Shown: positions 35,271-45,262, counted from the stretch's first letter. The stretch: DNA of 64,000 bases from Leadbetterella lacunae (GCF_042649125.1 NZ_JBHRYQ010000001.1:806001-870000), one strand, 5' to 3'. Made by a program: numbers and translations. The notes: generated by a model from the sequence alone, not told the origin.

Positions 35271-35840
35271 ATGAAAAAGATTGCAATATTTGCTTCGGGT
35301 TCTGGTTCAAATGCCGAAAATATCGTGGAATATTTAAGAGGAAATGACGAAGCAGAAGTTAGTTTATTTTTGACCAATAATCCTACAGCTGGCGTTATCG
35401 AAAGAGGCCGAAGGCTACACATACCGATTGTAATCTTTGATAAATATCTTTTTACAAAGACGGACAAAATTCTAGAGATACTGCAAAATAACAATATCGA
35501 CTGGGTTATTTTGGCAGGTTTCCTTTGGTTGATACCCGAAAACCTTACGAATGCTTTTGAAAACAAAATGATCAATATTCATCCTGCTTTATTGCCGAAA
35601 TATGGCGGTAAAGGCATGTGGGGGCATCATGTGCATGAAGCGGTGGTTGCCAACAAAGAAACCGAAAGTGGTATTACTATTCACTACGTAAATGCAAACT
35701 ATGACGAAGGGGAAATTATTTTTCAAGGAAAATGTGAAGTGCTCCCGAACGATTCTGCAGATGATGTTGCGGCTAAAATTCATGATTTAGAATACAAACA
35801 TTTCCCAAATGTGATTTTGGAACAAATTAGAAAAAGCTAA
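35271..35840 (+). CDS. purN: Phosphoribosylglycinamide formyltransferase
   Basis: A 189-residue GAR transformylase of purine synthesis, which uses 10-formyl-THF. Motifs are IAIFASGSGSNAENI (GAR phosphate loop), catalytic Asn-His-Asp set in INIHPALLP and YDEGEIIFQ, and HVHEAVVANKETESGITIHYV. It probably shares a transcript with the UbiA gene 17 bp upstream and converges on the DoxX gene 4 bp away. Confidence 0.97.
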   Translation: MKKIAIFASGSGSNAENIVEYLRGNDEAEVSLFLTNNPTAGVIERGRRLHIPIVIFDKYLFTKTDKILEILQNNNIDWVILAGFLWLIPENLTNAFENKMINIHPALLPKYGGKGMWGHHVHEAVVANKETESGITIHYVNANYDEGEIIFQGKCEVLPNDSADDVAAKIHDLEYKHFPNVILEQIRKS

Positions 35841-35844
35841 ATCA

Positions 35845-36249
35845 CTATTTGTTAAATACACGGAAATCCATAGAAAGTCTACCGGGTCCTGTAACAAAAA
35901 TCGCCAAATAAATACTTAAAAATAAAAGTGCATGCTCTTTGTCAGAAAGTGCATCTGCACCATGCACCACAAATGCTGCCACACACATTACAAACATCAA
36001 CACAAGCAAGGCTGGGCGGGTTAGGAAACCAACCATAACTAGTAGCGAACAAACCACTTCGGCAAAAATGGTGGCGGTTAGCGAAAAGCCTTCACCAAGC
36101 CCAATTGGGTCTGCAAATGACCAATCTCCAGAAAATACTTTAGAAAGCTTTTGGAAGCCATGCAAAAGCATGAAAAAGGAAGGAAATACTCTTAAAATTA
36201 GAACAGCCGCATCGATAGAATACGGAATATTGAATTTTGATTTTACCAT
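35845..36249 (-). CDS. DoxX family membrane protein
   Basis: A 134-residue protein with four membrane helices. The DoxX pattern is visible in LRVFPSFFMLLHGFQKL, a glycine/proline loop, and the helix TIFAEVVCSLLVMVGFLTRPAL. The family includes quinone-linked and oxidative-stress membrane proteins, but the role of this one is unknown. It is 11 bp after a DUF4834 gene on the same strand, suggesting a two-gene operon. Confidence 0.88.
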   Translation of the reverse strand: MVKSKFNIPYSIDAAVLILRVFPSFFMLLHGFQKLSKVFSGDWSFADPIGLGEGFSLTATIFAEVVCSLLVMVGFLTRPALLVLMFVMCVAAFVVHGADALSDKEHALLFLSIYLAIFVTGPGRLSMDFRVFNK

Positions 36250-36260
36250 TAATTTGAAGC

Positions 36261-36494
36261 TTATTTTACTTCTTCGAAGTCAATATACTGACCACCAGAA
36301 CTAGACGTTCCTTTGTTTTTATTCGGAATGTGATCCACTTTTATTTCACCTTCCGGTTTGAGAGAGTTTGTGTAACTCTCGTATTTTTTCTTTTCGTTAA
36401 CTATTTGCCTTCCTACAACTAACCAAAAGAGAAATCTTCTTAGAGGAGCAACAAAAATTAATAATATTAGTATTAAAAAAATATATTTAAACAT
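36261..36494 (-). CDS. DUF4834 family small membrane protein
   Basis: A 77-residue protein with a single N-terminal membrane helix (FKYIFLILILLIFVAPLRRFLFWLVVG) and a charged, flexible tail ending GGQYIDFEEVK. That ending is typical of the Bacteroidota DUF4834 family. Function unknown. It lies immediately upstream of the DoxX gene. Confidence 0.82.
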   Translation of the reverse strand: MFKYIFLILILLIFVAPLRRFLFWLVVGRQIVNEKKKYESYTNSLKPEGEIKVDHIPNKNKGTSSSGGQYIDFEEVK

Positions 36495-36584
36495 TCGATT
36501 TCGATTTTTTCTAATAAAACTATTTAGCTGAATATTTGATTCAAATTTAGTTAAAAAATCAACAAAGCTTGCTGTTTTTTTTCT

Positions 36585-37811
36585 CTATTTAGCTAACTCT
36601 AGCAGCTCCGAAAGTGTTTCAGGATTACTTGGTCGTTTAGCATCGGGTTTTACTACTGCTCCGTCTTTGTTGATAATCATATAACGGGGTATTCCGGTTA
36701 TTTTAAACTTTTGCACGATTTGAGAACCCCAGCCTCCAGACGAAAAACCATGCTCAAAACCATCTAAATTTAGGTTTTGTATCGCATTTTTCCAGTTTTC
36801 CTCTTTGTCGTCAATTGAAATATAGAGAAAAACTATATTCTTTTTTTCCTTTTCGCTTAAGCTTTCGTACATTTTTTTGGAATAAGGAAATTCTGCTCTA
36901 CAGGGTCCACACCAGCTAGCCCATATATCCAAATAAACTACTTTTCCTTTATATTTACTTAGGTCAAAAGACTTTCCTTCTCTGTCTAAAAACGTAATAT
37001 CTATGCCGGACGATTTTGCTTTTTTTGTAGCTTCTTCTTTGGCTTTTTCTTCAAGGTTATGTTCTTTTTCTACTATTTTTGTAATGAAGTCGCCTTTGAA
37101 GTTTTGCTGAATTTTCTCTGAGTTTATTTGACTTAAAATATAACGTGCCGCACTCGAACTTATTCTGTTGCTGTTTTCTTGAAGAATATTTGCCAAAACA
37201 TAATCAAGGCTTTGTTTTTGAAGATTTTGTACGGCATAGTCAGATTTGTCAACTGCAGACTGCACCATATCCGCATATTTTACAAACTTATTTTTCTCAG
37301 AATTTTGATAAATAACCCAAAAGTTAAGGAGATCTCGATAGCTTTTAACAGCTAAAAGTTCATCTCCTTTGGGCAAATCAAAACTTTTGGTCATTACTTT
37401 TGGCAACGATACCACCGTTTTGAGTTTTTGGTCGGCGTTACTTCTTAAAACCGGATATGCATAAAGCAAATGCCAATAATTAAACATCACCTCAGCTTCC
37501 AATCTTTTCAAAACTTCAGGTTCAAAATCTTTTTGTTTTTGTTTTAGGTAGTTTAGAGCCTCATTTCTTTTGTCAAAAAGATCCATTTCCCATTCATCTA
37601 CATTTACATTTAGCAAAGCAGTGTATTGAGCCTTATTGTCAAACATCTTTCCAAACTTCTGTTCAAACGCCTTAAGTTCTTTATCATTGGCTTTAAAAAC
37701 AACCTGATTTACTGTCAAATCTTTAAAGAATACATCTGAGCTATCGGGTGATAAAAAGCTTTGAGAGAAGCTATTTGAAGCAATAAAAAGAAGAAAGAAG
37801 ATTTTTCGCAT
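36585..37811 (-). CDS. TlpA-like thioredoxin-fold protein, periplasmic
   Basis: A 408-residue secreted protein (signal peptide MRKIFFLLFIASNSFS). It has a long helical N-terminal region (about 25-265) of unknown role, a thioredoxin/TlpA domain (about 270-408) with active site WASWCGPCRAEF and a cis-Pro loop in KFKITGIPRYMII. It is expected to reduce or exchange disulfides in the periplasm. Such proteins with long N-terminal domains are frequent in Bacteroidota. It stands alone. Confidence 0.9.
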   Translation of the reverse strand: MRKIFFLLFIASNSFSQSFLSPDSSDVFFKDLTVNQVVFKANDKELKAFEQKFGKMFDNKAQYTALLNVNVDEWEMDLFDKRNEALNYLKQKQKDFEPEVLKRLEAEVMFNYWHLLYAYPVLRSNADQKLKTVVSLPKVMTKSFDLPKGDELLAVKSYRDLLNFWVIYQNSEKNKFVKYADMVQSAVDKSDYAVQNLQKQSLDYVLANILQENSNRISSSAARYILSQINSEKIQQNFKGDFITKIVEKEHNLEEKAKEEATKKAKSSGIDITFLDREGKSFDLSKYKGKVVYLDIWASWCGPCRAEFPYSKKMYESLSEKEKKNIVFLYISIDDKEENWKNAIQNLNLDGFEHGFSSGGWGSQIVQKFKITGIPRYMIINKDGAVVKPDAKRPSNPETLSELLELAK

Positions 37812-37884
37812 AATGATGTAGTTTCAATAAGATTAACAAAAATTGTTCCTTATTTAGTATACAGTTTTAAATTTTAATTTGAAA

Positions 37885-37916
37885 TAAAAAAGGAGGTCTA
37901 TTACAACCTCCTTTTC
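37885..37916 (-). terminator. Rho-independent terminator after leuS
   Basis: AAAAGGAGGT (about 37887-37898) pairs with AACCTCCTTTT around a short loop. Read on the minus strand it ends in a T-run, 5 bp after the leuS stop. Confidence 0.87.
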
Positions 37917-37920
37917 AATA

Positions 37921-40734
37921 TTAAATAACCACGTTAACTATTCTTTTAGGAACCACTATGATTTTCTTAAGTGGCTTACCTTCCATCCATCTGATCACTT
38001 GCTCGTTTGCTAATACAGCTTTTTCTATTTCTTCTTTTGACGTATCAGCCGCAAAGTTCAAATTCAATCTTACTTTTCCGTTTACTTGAATCGGATATTC
38101 GAATGAATCTTCTACCAAAAATGAAGGATTCCAAACCGGGAAGCTAGCATGAGTTAAACTACCAGGAGTTTCACCTATGTGTGCCCAAAGCTCTTCGGTG
38201 ATATGCGGTGCATACGGAGCCATGATGATTAGTAAATCTTTCAAAATTGCCTTATTGTGACATTTTTGGTCGGTTAATTCATTTACACAAATCATAAACG
38301 AACTCACAGAAGTATTAAATGAGAAGTTTTCAACGTCCTCTTCTACCTTTTTTATGGTCTTGTGAAGCGTTTTTAATTCGTCTTTTGTTGGCTCGCCATC
38401 CTTAAATATTGCTACACCATTTTGATCAAAAAACAACCTCCAAAGCTTTCTTAAGAATCTATACGTTCCTTCTATTCCTCGAGTATCCCACGGTTTACTT
38501 TCGGTCAATGGCCCCAAAAACATCTCATAAAGTCTCAATGTATCTGCACCGTACTTCTCTACCAAAGTATCTGGATTTACCACATTGTATTTCGACTTTG
38601 ACATTTTTTCTACTTCTGATCCGCAAATGTATTTTCCATCCTCTAGTATAAACTGTGGGTCGGTTCCGATGTCGTTTCTTGTAGTTTTAAATTTTTCAAC
38701 ATCTAAAACATCATTGTCTACTATATTGACATCTACGTGTAATTTTACAACTTCGTATTGGTCTTTTAATCCGTGTGAAATAAAAGTAGGAGTAGGGGCG
38801 TCTTTTAGTCTATAAACAAAACTAGAACGGCCCATAATCATTCCTTGGTTGATGAGTTTTTTAGCGAACTCTTCTTTTTTTACGTAGCCAAGGTCTTTCA
38901 GTACTTTGTTCCAAAATCTTGAGTATAACAAGTGGCCCGTAGCGTGTTCAGTTCCACCTAAATACAAATCGATATCTTCCCAATAGTCCAAAGCTTCTTT
39001 AGATGCAAATTCAGTGTCGTTTTTAGCATCCATATAGCGATACCAATACCAGCTACTTCCGGCCCAACCTGGCATTGTGCTCATTTCTAAGGGATATGAT
39101 TCCGTAGAGCCTTCAGGCGTGTAATTCCAGTTTTGAGCCCTTCCTAGTGGTGGTTCGCCAGTTTCGGTAGGTTGATATTTATCTATCTCGGGTAAAACCA
39201 AAGGCAAATCTTTCACAGCTACTAAATATGGTTTGGCTTTGCCAGCTTCGTTGTTTTTAAAATAAACAGGAACAGGCTCACCCCAATAACGCTGACGAGC
39301 AAAAACTGCATCACGCAAACGGTAGTTGATTTTCCCTTTTCCTATACCATTGGCTTCCATGTGGGCTACTAATTTCTCAGTAGCTTCTTGGTAAGTCATG
39401 CCGTTTATCATGCCCGAATTGATGTATTTACCTTCTTTGGTAGCATCAGCTTGGGTGTCGATGTCTATTTGTGCATCTAGAATTGGAATAATTGGCAAAC
39501 CAAATTTTGTGGCAAAACCCCAGTCTCTTTGGTCGCCCGAAGGTACACCCATAACCGCACCTGTGCCGTATCCAGCCAAAACATAGTCGGCAATCCAAAT
39601 CGGAACACGTTCGCCAGAGAACGGATTGATGCAATAGCTCCCTGTAAATGCCCCTGAAACAGTTTTAACGTCTGACATACGATCTAATTCTGACCTTTTC
39701 TGAGTTTCAAGAATATAATTTTCGATTTCAGATTTTTGTGTTTCTGTGGTAAGTTCTTTTACCCACTCGTGCTCGGGTGCCAAAACCATGAAACTTACCC
39801 CATAAATCGTATCTATTCGGGTAGTGAAAACTTCAATTTTTTTATCGAAATTTTCAACTTGATATTTTACCGAAGCACCGTTTGAGCGGCCAATCCAGTT
39901 TCTTTGTTGGTCTTTCAAAGATTCAGACCAATCAATCGTATCTAGGCCATTTATCAATCTGTCTGCATATGCTGTAATACGCATCATCCATTGATTCATT
40001 TTTTTCTGAATAACCGGATAACCACCTCTTTCCGAGACGCCGTCTTTAACTTCATCGTTTGACAAAACCATGCCTAATTCGGGGCAAAAGTTCACTACAG
40101 ATTCTGACACATATGCCAACCTATAATCTAACGAAAGTTCGTATTTTTTATCCTCCGAAAATGCATTCCATTCTTCTGCAGAAAATACAGGTAGGTCGTC
40201 GTGACAAACTGCTTTTGCTGCTGCTGAGCCACCTTTGCTAAATAAAGCATAAAGCGTTTCTACAGATTCAGCTTTGTCAGTTTCTTTGTTATACCAGCTA
40301 TCAAAAAGCTGCATAAAAATCCACTGCGTCCATTTATAATAGTCAGCCTCAGAGGTTCTGATTTCTCTTGACCAATCATATGCAAAGCCAATATTTTTTA
40401 ATTGAGCTATGTAGGTATTAATGTTACTTTCGGTGGTTATGGCAGGGTGTTGACCCGTTTGAATGGCGTATTGCTCGGCTGGTAAACCAAATGAGTCAAA
40501 TCCCATGGGATGTAGCACATTAAATCCTTTCAGGGACTTGTACCTTCCATAAATATCAGAAGCTATATAACCCAATGGATGCCCTACATGAAGACCTGCC
40601 CCAGAAGGATATGGAAACATATCCAATACGTAAAACTTAGGTTTCGATTTATCTATTTCTACTTTGAAGGTATTGTTTTCTTCCCAATACGCTTGCCATT
40701 TTTTCTCTATTTCTCGGTGTCTATATTCCGCCAT
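37921..40734 (-). CDS. leuS: Leucyl-tRNA synthetase
   Basis: A 937-residue class I synthetase charging tRNA-Leu. The HIGH motif appears as HVGHPLGYIASD, KMSKS as KMSKSKYN, and the editing (CP1) domain lies between them (TRIDTIYGVSFMVLAPEHEWV). The ATG at 40734 (MAEYRHREIEKKWQAYW) is chosen because the upstream in-frame TTG at 40767 falls within the promoter box. An internal segment of about 30 residues near residue 130-200 (DKAESVETLYALFSKGGSAA) is a lineage insertion. Confidence 0.97.
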   Translation of the reverse strand: MAEYRHREIEKKWQAYWEENNTFKVEIDKSKPKFYVLDMFPYPSGAGLHVGHPLGYIASDIYGRYKSLKGFNVLHPMGFDSFGLPAEQYAIQTGQHPAITTESNINTYIAQLKNIGFAYDWSREIRTSEADYYKWTQWIFMQLFDSWYNKETDKAESVETLYALFSKGGSAAAKAVCHDDLPVFSAEEWNAFSEDKKYELSLDYRLAYVSESVVNFCPELGMVLSNDEVKDGVSERGGYPVIQKKMNQWMMRITAYADRLINGLDTIDWSESLKDQQRNWIGRSNGASVKYQVENFDKKIEVFTTRIDTIYGVSFMVLAPEHEWVKELTTETQKSEIENYILETQKRSELDRMSDVKTVSGAFTGSYCINPFSGERVPIWIADYVLAGYGTGAVMGVPSGDQRDWGFATKFGLPIIPILDAQIDIDTQADATKEGKYINSGMINGMTYQEATEKLVAHMEANGIGKGKINYRLRDAVFARQRYWGEPVPVYFKNNEAGKAKPYLVAVKDLPLVLPEIDKYQPTETGEPPLGRAQNWNYTPEGSTESYPLEMSTMPGWAGSSWYWYRYMDAKNDTEFASKEALDYWEDIDLYLGGTEHATGHLLYSRFWNKVLKDLGYVKKEEFAKKLINQGMIMGRSSFVYRLKDAPTPTFISHGLKDQYEVVKLHVDVNIVDNDVLDVEKFKTTRNDIGTDPQFILEDGKYICGSEVEKMSKSKYNVVNPDTLVEKYGADTLRLYEMFLGPLTESKPWDTRGIEGTYRFLRKLWRLFFDQNGVAIFKDGEPTKDELKTLHKTIKKVEEDVENFSFNTSVSSFMICVNELTDQKCHNKAILKDLLIIMAPYAPHITEELWAHIGETPGSLTHASFPVWNPSFLVEDSFEYPIQVNGKVRLNLNFAADTSKEEIEKAVLANEQVIRWMEGKPLKKIIVVPKRIVNVVI

Positions 40735-40764
40735 TTCTTTTTCTAAAGTATTCAAAAATTTCCG

Positions 40765-40772
40765 CAAAATTA
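40765..40772 (-). promoter_or_regulatory. -7 box (TAATTTTG, minus strand) for leuS
   Basis: It matches TAnnTTTG, leaves a leader of about 26 nt to ATG 40734 and overlaps the alternative TTG start. Confidence 0.55.
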
Positions 40773-40910
40773 CGACTTAAAAACTGAATGCCCTAATTTG
40801 GAGATTTTCAATTAAATAATATTTTTAATAATTAAATGAAAACCTGAAAAATTCGAACAAATGGAAAGTAGATTTGAAACTTTATTAGGAAGAAAGACGT
40901 ATTTTAGGCT

Positions 40911-41513
40911 ATGAAAAATAGAATATGCGTATTGTTTTTTATGCTTTTGGCTGCAAATTTTGCAAAAGGTCAAAATATCGAAGTATTAAATTATAACATT
41001 GAAATAGCAGGAATAAAAGTAGGTACTGCCAAAGCCAAGTCAAGCTTAGGGGCAAATGGTGAGCATATTTATCATTTGGTGAGCAATGTCGATATCGATT
41101 TTATTATATTCAAATTGAGGCTCAACTATGACGTAAAGAGTGTTTTTGACAAAAAATACATGCAAAGTTCAAATGTTTTAGCTAAATCAAACAAGGGTAC
41201 TTTTTACACCAAAACACATCAGTCTGGTCAAGGCTACAAAATAGACAGTGAACAAAAAGATGGAAAGGTAAACAAGTACTTGGATGGATTGGCCGAAAGT
41301 TCTTCTTCAAGCTTATATTTTCATGAACCGATTGGCATTCACCAGGTATACGCTGAATATTATGGTGATTTTATAAAAATAAAAAGAATTAGAGAAGGAG
41401 TTTATGAAGGTGAACTCGGTAAAAATAAAGACGTTTACTACTATCAAAATCACAAATTAGTGAAAGTGGTAAAGAAAAACCCGATTAAGGATTTTGTCTT
41501 CATTTTAAATTGA
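40911..41513 (+). CDS. Secreted DUF6134/DUF3108-like protein
   Basis: A 200-residue protein with a signal peptide (MKNRICVLFFMLLAANFAKG). The beta-rich mature part resembles the DUF6134 (DUF3108-like) pattern: YNIEIAGIKVGTAKAK, SNVDIDFIIFKLRLNYDVKSVFDKKYMQSS, and the late EGELGKNKDVYYYQNHKLVKV. These proteins probably form an open beta-barrel-like fold in the periplasm. The function is unknown and the family call is from memory. Confidence 0.65.
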   Translation: MKNRICVLFFMLLAANFAKGQNIEVLNYNIEIAGIKVGTAKAKSSLGANGEHIYHLVSNVDIDFIIFKLRLNYDVKSVFDKKYMQSSNVLAKSNKGTFYTKTHQSGQGYKIDSEQKDGKVNKYLDGLAESSSSSLYFHEPIGIHQVYAEYYGDFIKIKRIREGVYEGELGKNKDVYYYQNHKLVKVVKKNPIKDFVFILN

Positions 41514-41651
41514 TTTTGATAAAATTGGAAACAAAAATGGATAAATAGTGATAGATTGTTTGTTTTTGAAGGCTAACCGACATTTGCTTGTTTATTATTC
41601 TATTTAATTTGTAATTCAAAACCACGAGAGATTCCTTAAAAATTAAGATAT

Positions 41652-42926
41652 ATGCAAAAACACGTATTAATAATCGGAAACGGAATAGCCGGAATAACCA
41701 CTGCTATAAATCTAAGAAAACTCGATTCTGATACACTAATTACGGTTGTTTCTGAAGAAACCGAATACTTTTTTTCGCGGACGGCCTTGATGTATGTTTT
41801 TATGGGTCACATGAAATTTGAACATACCCAACCTTACGAAAATCACTTTTGGAAAGAAAACAAGATAGAACTCCTAAAGGCAACAGTTAAGTCAGTTTTG
41901 CCTAATGAAAATGCGGTAGTTTTTGAATCAAACGAAAAACTAAAATATGATCAATTGGTGATTGCCACAGGCTCTAAACCCAATAAGTTTGGTTGGCCGG
42001 GTCAAGACCTAGCAGGAGTATCGGGTTTATATCACAAAAAGGATTTAGAATATGTAAATGATCTTGCACCCAAAATAAAGAAAGCTGTAATAGTTGGTGG
42101 TGGTTTAATCGGTATAGAATTGGCCGAAATGCTTCATTCTAAAGGGAAAGAAGTAGTTTTTCTGGTTAGAGAAAGTAGTTTCTGGAATAATGTTTTATCC
42201 GAAAACGAGGCTGAAATTATAAATAAACAGATTCTTGATCACGGCATAGACCTTAGGTTATCGGCAGAGTTAGACGAAATCATAGGGCAAAGCAAGGAGG
42301 TAGCCCAAGTAAAAACCAAGTCAGGTGAACTAATAGATTGCCAATACGTGGGACTTACGGTAGGGGTTTCGCCAAACATTGAGTTTTTGAAAGATTCAGG
42401 TATTGAAACCAAACGCGGCGTAATGGTAAACAGAATGCTCCAAACTAATTTTGAGAACATCTACGCCATCGGCGACTGTGCAGAACAAAAAGAAGCCTTA
42501 CCAAACAGAAGACCGATAGAGGCTGTATGGTATACAGGTAAAATAATGGGGGAGGCATTGGCTAAAACTTTAAATGGCAAACCAACCGAATATGCACCCG
42601 GACATTGGTTTAATTCTGCCAAGTTTTTTGATATCGAGTATCAAGTTTATGGCGATATGCCAGCAGTGACACCAGAGGGTCAAACCGAGTTTTTCTGGAA
42701 AAACAAAGAGAATAATAAATCGATTCGAATACTATTTGAAACCGAAAACCGAAAATTTATCGGAATCAATACCTTGGGTATACGCCTCCGACATGCTTTT
42801 TTTAATGAAGTCTTAGATAATGAGCAAACAGTAGATTATGTTCTTGATAATCTAACCAAAGCGAATTTTGACCCTGAGTTTTATAAGCGTTACGAAAAAG
42901 AAATACAATCAGCCTTTAACAAGTAA
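41652..42926 (+). CDS. FAD-dependent NAD(P)H oxidoreductase
   Basis: A 424-residue two-dinucleotide-fold flavoprotein of the ferredoxin/rubredoxin/NADH-nitrite reductase type. The FAD motif is IIGNGIAGITTAINL, the NAD(P) motif is VIVGGGLIGIELAEML, and the second FAD motif is IYAIGDCAEQKEA. No redox-active CxxC is present, so it is not a dithiol reductase. It ends 4 bp before a membrane Fe-S protein and probably feeds it electrons; the acceptor is inferred. Confidence 0.9.
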   Translation: MQKHVLIIGNGIAGITTAINLRKLDSDTLITVVSEETEYFFSRTALMYVFMGHMKFEHTQPYENHFWKENKIELLKATVKSVLPNENAVVFESNEKLKYDQLVIATGSKPNKFGWPGQDLAGVSGLYHKKDLEYVNDLAPKIKKAVIVGGGLIGIELAEMLHSKGKEVVFLVRESSFWNNVLSENEAEIINKQILDHGIDLRLSAELDEIIGQSKEVAQVKTKSGELIDCQYVGLTVGVSPNIEFLKDSGIETKRGVMVNRMLQTNFENIYAIGDCAEQKEALPNRRPIEAVWYTGKIMGEALAKTLNGKPTEYAPGHWFNSAKFFDIEYQVYGDMPAVTPEGQTEFFWKNKENNKSIRILFETENRKFIGINTLGIRLRHAFFNEVLDNEQTVDYVLDNLTKANFDPEFYKRYEKEIQSAFNK

Positions 42927-42930
42927 AAAT

Positions 42931-44412
42931 ATGCAAACACTCATCAACAATATTAACATCAAACAAATAGGTCGAACCTTTGGATTATTGGGACTTGGCA
43001 TATTGGTTTTATCTTTATTTAACCTAGTTTCGGGAGCTGCATGGCTATATTCAGCCTTGTTTTTAATGTTTTCAGGAATCGTTTTATTCAGCATTGGCAA
43101 ATACGAAAACACGCTTCCCGGCATCAAAAATAACGAAGTTTGGTTTGCCAGCCTTACCTCAAAAGGTACGTTTGCGTATATTTTAGGAGCTATTATTACC
43201 GCGTTTTATGTGGTCATATATTGGTTTCCCCAATACTTAGGTTTACATGCCGAAGGCAATACTGGCATAGTTGCGTTTTTTGATCCCTTGAGTGTTTTAC
43301 TTAATGGACATCAAGCTTCGCAATGGTTTGTGTATGGTACTTTATATACTATTTCTATTTTGGGTTTTGGGGTAAAATTCATTTTAAAATATCGCCATAA
43401 TGCCTATCAGATAGTGCGAACACTGTCGGTTATGTTTTTTCAGTTGGCGTTTGCTTTTCTTATTCCTGAAATTTTGGCTAAGCTAAATCCGAGTTTAGAA
43501 TACTTTGCCAAAGACATGAAAAACATATGGCCACTCAACTATTACTTTTTCGAAGATTGGCATCTAAAAGCCATGCTTAGCGGCGGAAACCTGGGCATGT
43601 TTATGTTGGTTTTGGGCATCGGTATGATCTTTATCATTTCCCCTATTCTTACTTATTTTTATGGCAAAAGGTGGTATTGTTCGTGGGTGTGTGGCTGTGG
43701 TGGTTTAGCCGAAACGGCAGGAGATTCATTTAGGCAGCTTTCAGACAAAAGCACTAAAGCATGGAAAATAGAAAGATGGTTAATTCACTCCGTATTGGTT
43801 TTTATTTTTATTACTACTGTGGCAGTGATTTACTCATTTTTAATTAATGAAGGTAAAAATGATTTAGTTTCAGGACAAAATTTCATAATTGGCATTTTGG
43901 TATTCATTGCGGTTTTGGTGGGAGTTATAAGCAAGTTTTTTAAACATAAACTAGCCAAAGATGCCCAAAAAGGCATGTATATCTCTGCAGGTGTTATATT
44001 TTTAGTTTTAGGTGTAAACCTTGCTATTGGAAATCAAAACATAATGCTTTTAGACAGCTATAGCTTACGATCTTGGTATGGTTTTTTTATAGGTGCGGCC
44101 TTTAGCGGTGTTGTTGGCGTAGGTTTTTATCCATTAATGGGCAGTAGAGTTTGGTGTAGATTTGGCTGTCCGATGGCCGCAGTTTTGGGAATCCAGCAGA
44201 AGTTATTTTCGAGATTTAGAATCACCACAAATGGCTCACAGTGTATTTCATGTGGAAACTGCTCTACCTATTGCGAAATGGGAATAGACGTACGAGCATA
44301 CGCCCAAAAAGGCGAAGATATTTTACGTGCTTCGTGTGTGGGCTGTGGTGTTTGTTCGGCGGTTTGTCCAAGAGGAGTTTTGAAGTTAGAAAACGGCAAA
44401 GTTGAGTTATAA
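42931..44412 (+). CDS. NapH/NosR-like membrane Fe-S protein
   Basis: A 493-residue protein with about ten membrane helices. It has two membrane-proximal cysteine motifs (YCSWVCGCGG and WCRFGCPMA) and a C-terminal pair of 4Fe-4S ferredoxin motifs (CISCGNCSTYC, CVGCGVCSAVCPRG). This layout belongs to the NapH/CcoG/RdxA/NosR electron-transfer group. ATG 42931 is used; the longer frame would overlap the upstream gene by 59 bp. It forms an operon with the flavoprotein. The terminal acceptor is not encoded nearby. Confidence 0.88.
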   Translation: MQTLINNINIKQIGRTFGLLGLGILVLSLFNLVSGAAWLYSALFLMFSGIVLFSIGKYENTLPGIKNNEVWFASLTSKGTFAYILGAIITAFYVVIYWFPQYLGLHAEGNTGIVAFFDPLSVLLNGHQASQWFVYGTLYTISILGFGVKFILKYRHNAYQIVRTLSVMFFQLAFAFLIPEILAKLNPSLEYFAKDMKNIWPLNYYFFEDWHLKAMLSGGNLGMFMLVLGIGMIFIISPILTYFYGKRWYCSWVCGCGGLAETAGDSFRQLSDKSTKAWKIERWLIHSVLVFIFITTVAVIYSFLINEGKNDLVSGQNFIIGILVFIAVLVGVISKFFKHKLAKDAQKGMYISAGVIFLVLGVNLAIGNQNIMLLDSYSLRSWYGFFIGAAFSGVVGVGFYPLMGSRVWCRFGCPMAAVLGIQQKLFSRFRITTNGSQCISCGNCSTYCEMGIDVRAYAQKGEDILRASCVGCGVCSAVCPRGVLKLENGKVEL

Positions 44413-44520
44413 CAAGGAGCTTTTGGCTAGAAAAGTAATAAGTGAATTTTGGATAAATTTTCCATTTTTTACTTGAAAATAAATAAAAAGAGAAATTTTA
44501 GTTTGGTAAACTCCTCAGCA

Positions 44521-44552
44521 TTTGAAATTAGCCAAATAGAAAAGTAACTTTG
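44521..44552 (+). promoter_or_regulatory. Bacteroidota promoter of the glycosyltransferase operon
   Basis: A -33 TTTG (44521-44524) and a -7 TAACTTTG (44545-44552) are separated by 20 bp, 17 bases before the ATG at 44570. Confidence 0.65.
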
Positions 44553-44569
44553 TATTCAGATAATATTTT

Positions 44570-45262
44570 ATGCAAGAAAAAATACGGGTTATTATACCCG
44601 CATATAACGAAGAGGAGTCCATAGGTAAGGTAATAGCTGAGATTCCAAGTTTCGTAACTGAGATAATAGTAGTTAGCAATAACTCAAGCGACAATACCGA
44701 AAATGTAGCCAAAGCCGCAGGAGCAACTGTGCTCAGAGAAGGGCAAAAAGGGTACGGTTTTGCATGCCTTTTGGGCTTAGATTATATTTCGAAATTAACG
44801 GACAAAACTGATATCGTGGCGTTTTTGGATGGTGATTATTCAGACTACCCCGAAGAGTTAAGTCTGATAGTGGCACCCATCATCCATGACAACGTAGACT
44901 TGGTAATTGGAGCCCGTGTGGCGGCTTTACGATCAGCGGCCTCAATGACACCGCAGCAGGTATTTGGCAACTGGCTTGCCACTTCGCTCATGAAGGTGTT
45001 TTTTGGAGCCACATTTACTGACTTAGGGCCATTTAGGGCTATGCGATATGAAAAGCTTTTGGCATTAAACATGGAAGATAAGACCTACGGATGGACTGTA
45101 GAGATGCAGCTAAAAGCATTGAAACAAAAAATGAAATATGTTGAAATTCCGGTGAGATACCGCAAAAGAATCGGGATTTCAAAGGTTTCGGGCACTATAA
45201 AGGGCACCATTATGGCAGGTTTTAAAATTCTCTCTTGGATATTTAAATACAGTTTAAAGTAA
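44570..45262 (+). CDS. GT2 glycosyltransferase (DPM1/polyprenol-phosphate sugar synthase-like)
   Basis: A 230-residue GT-A-fold GT2 enzyme. It begins IRVIIPAYNEEESIGKVIAEI, has the metal-binding acidic motif FLDGDYSDYPEE, the acceptor region FTDLGPFRAMRYEKL and the basic C-terminal ending PVRYRKRIGISKVSG. Such short enzymes usually load a sugar onto polyprenyl phosphate. No membrane helix is evident. Its stop codon directly abuts the ATG of the next gene. Confidence 0.9.
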   Translation: MQEKIRVIIPAYNEEESIGKVIAEIPSFVTEIIVVSNNSSDNTENVAKAAGATVLREGQKGYGFACLLGLDYISKLTDKTDIVAFLDGDYSDYPEELSLIVAPIIHDNVDLVIGARVAALRSAASMTPQQVFGNWLATSLMKVFFGATFTDLGPFRAMRYEKLLALNMEDKTYGWTVEMQLKALKQKMKYVEIPVRYRKRIGISKVSGTIKGTIMAGFKILSWIFKYSLK

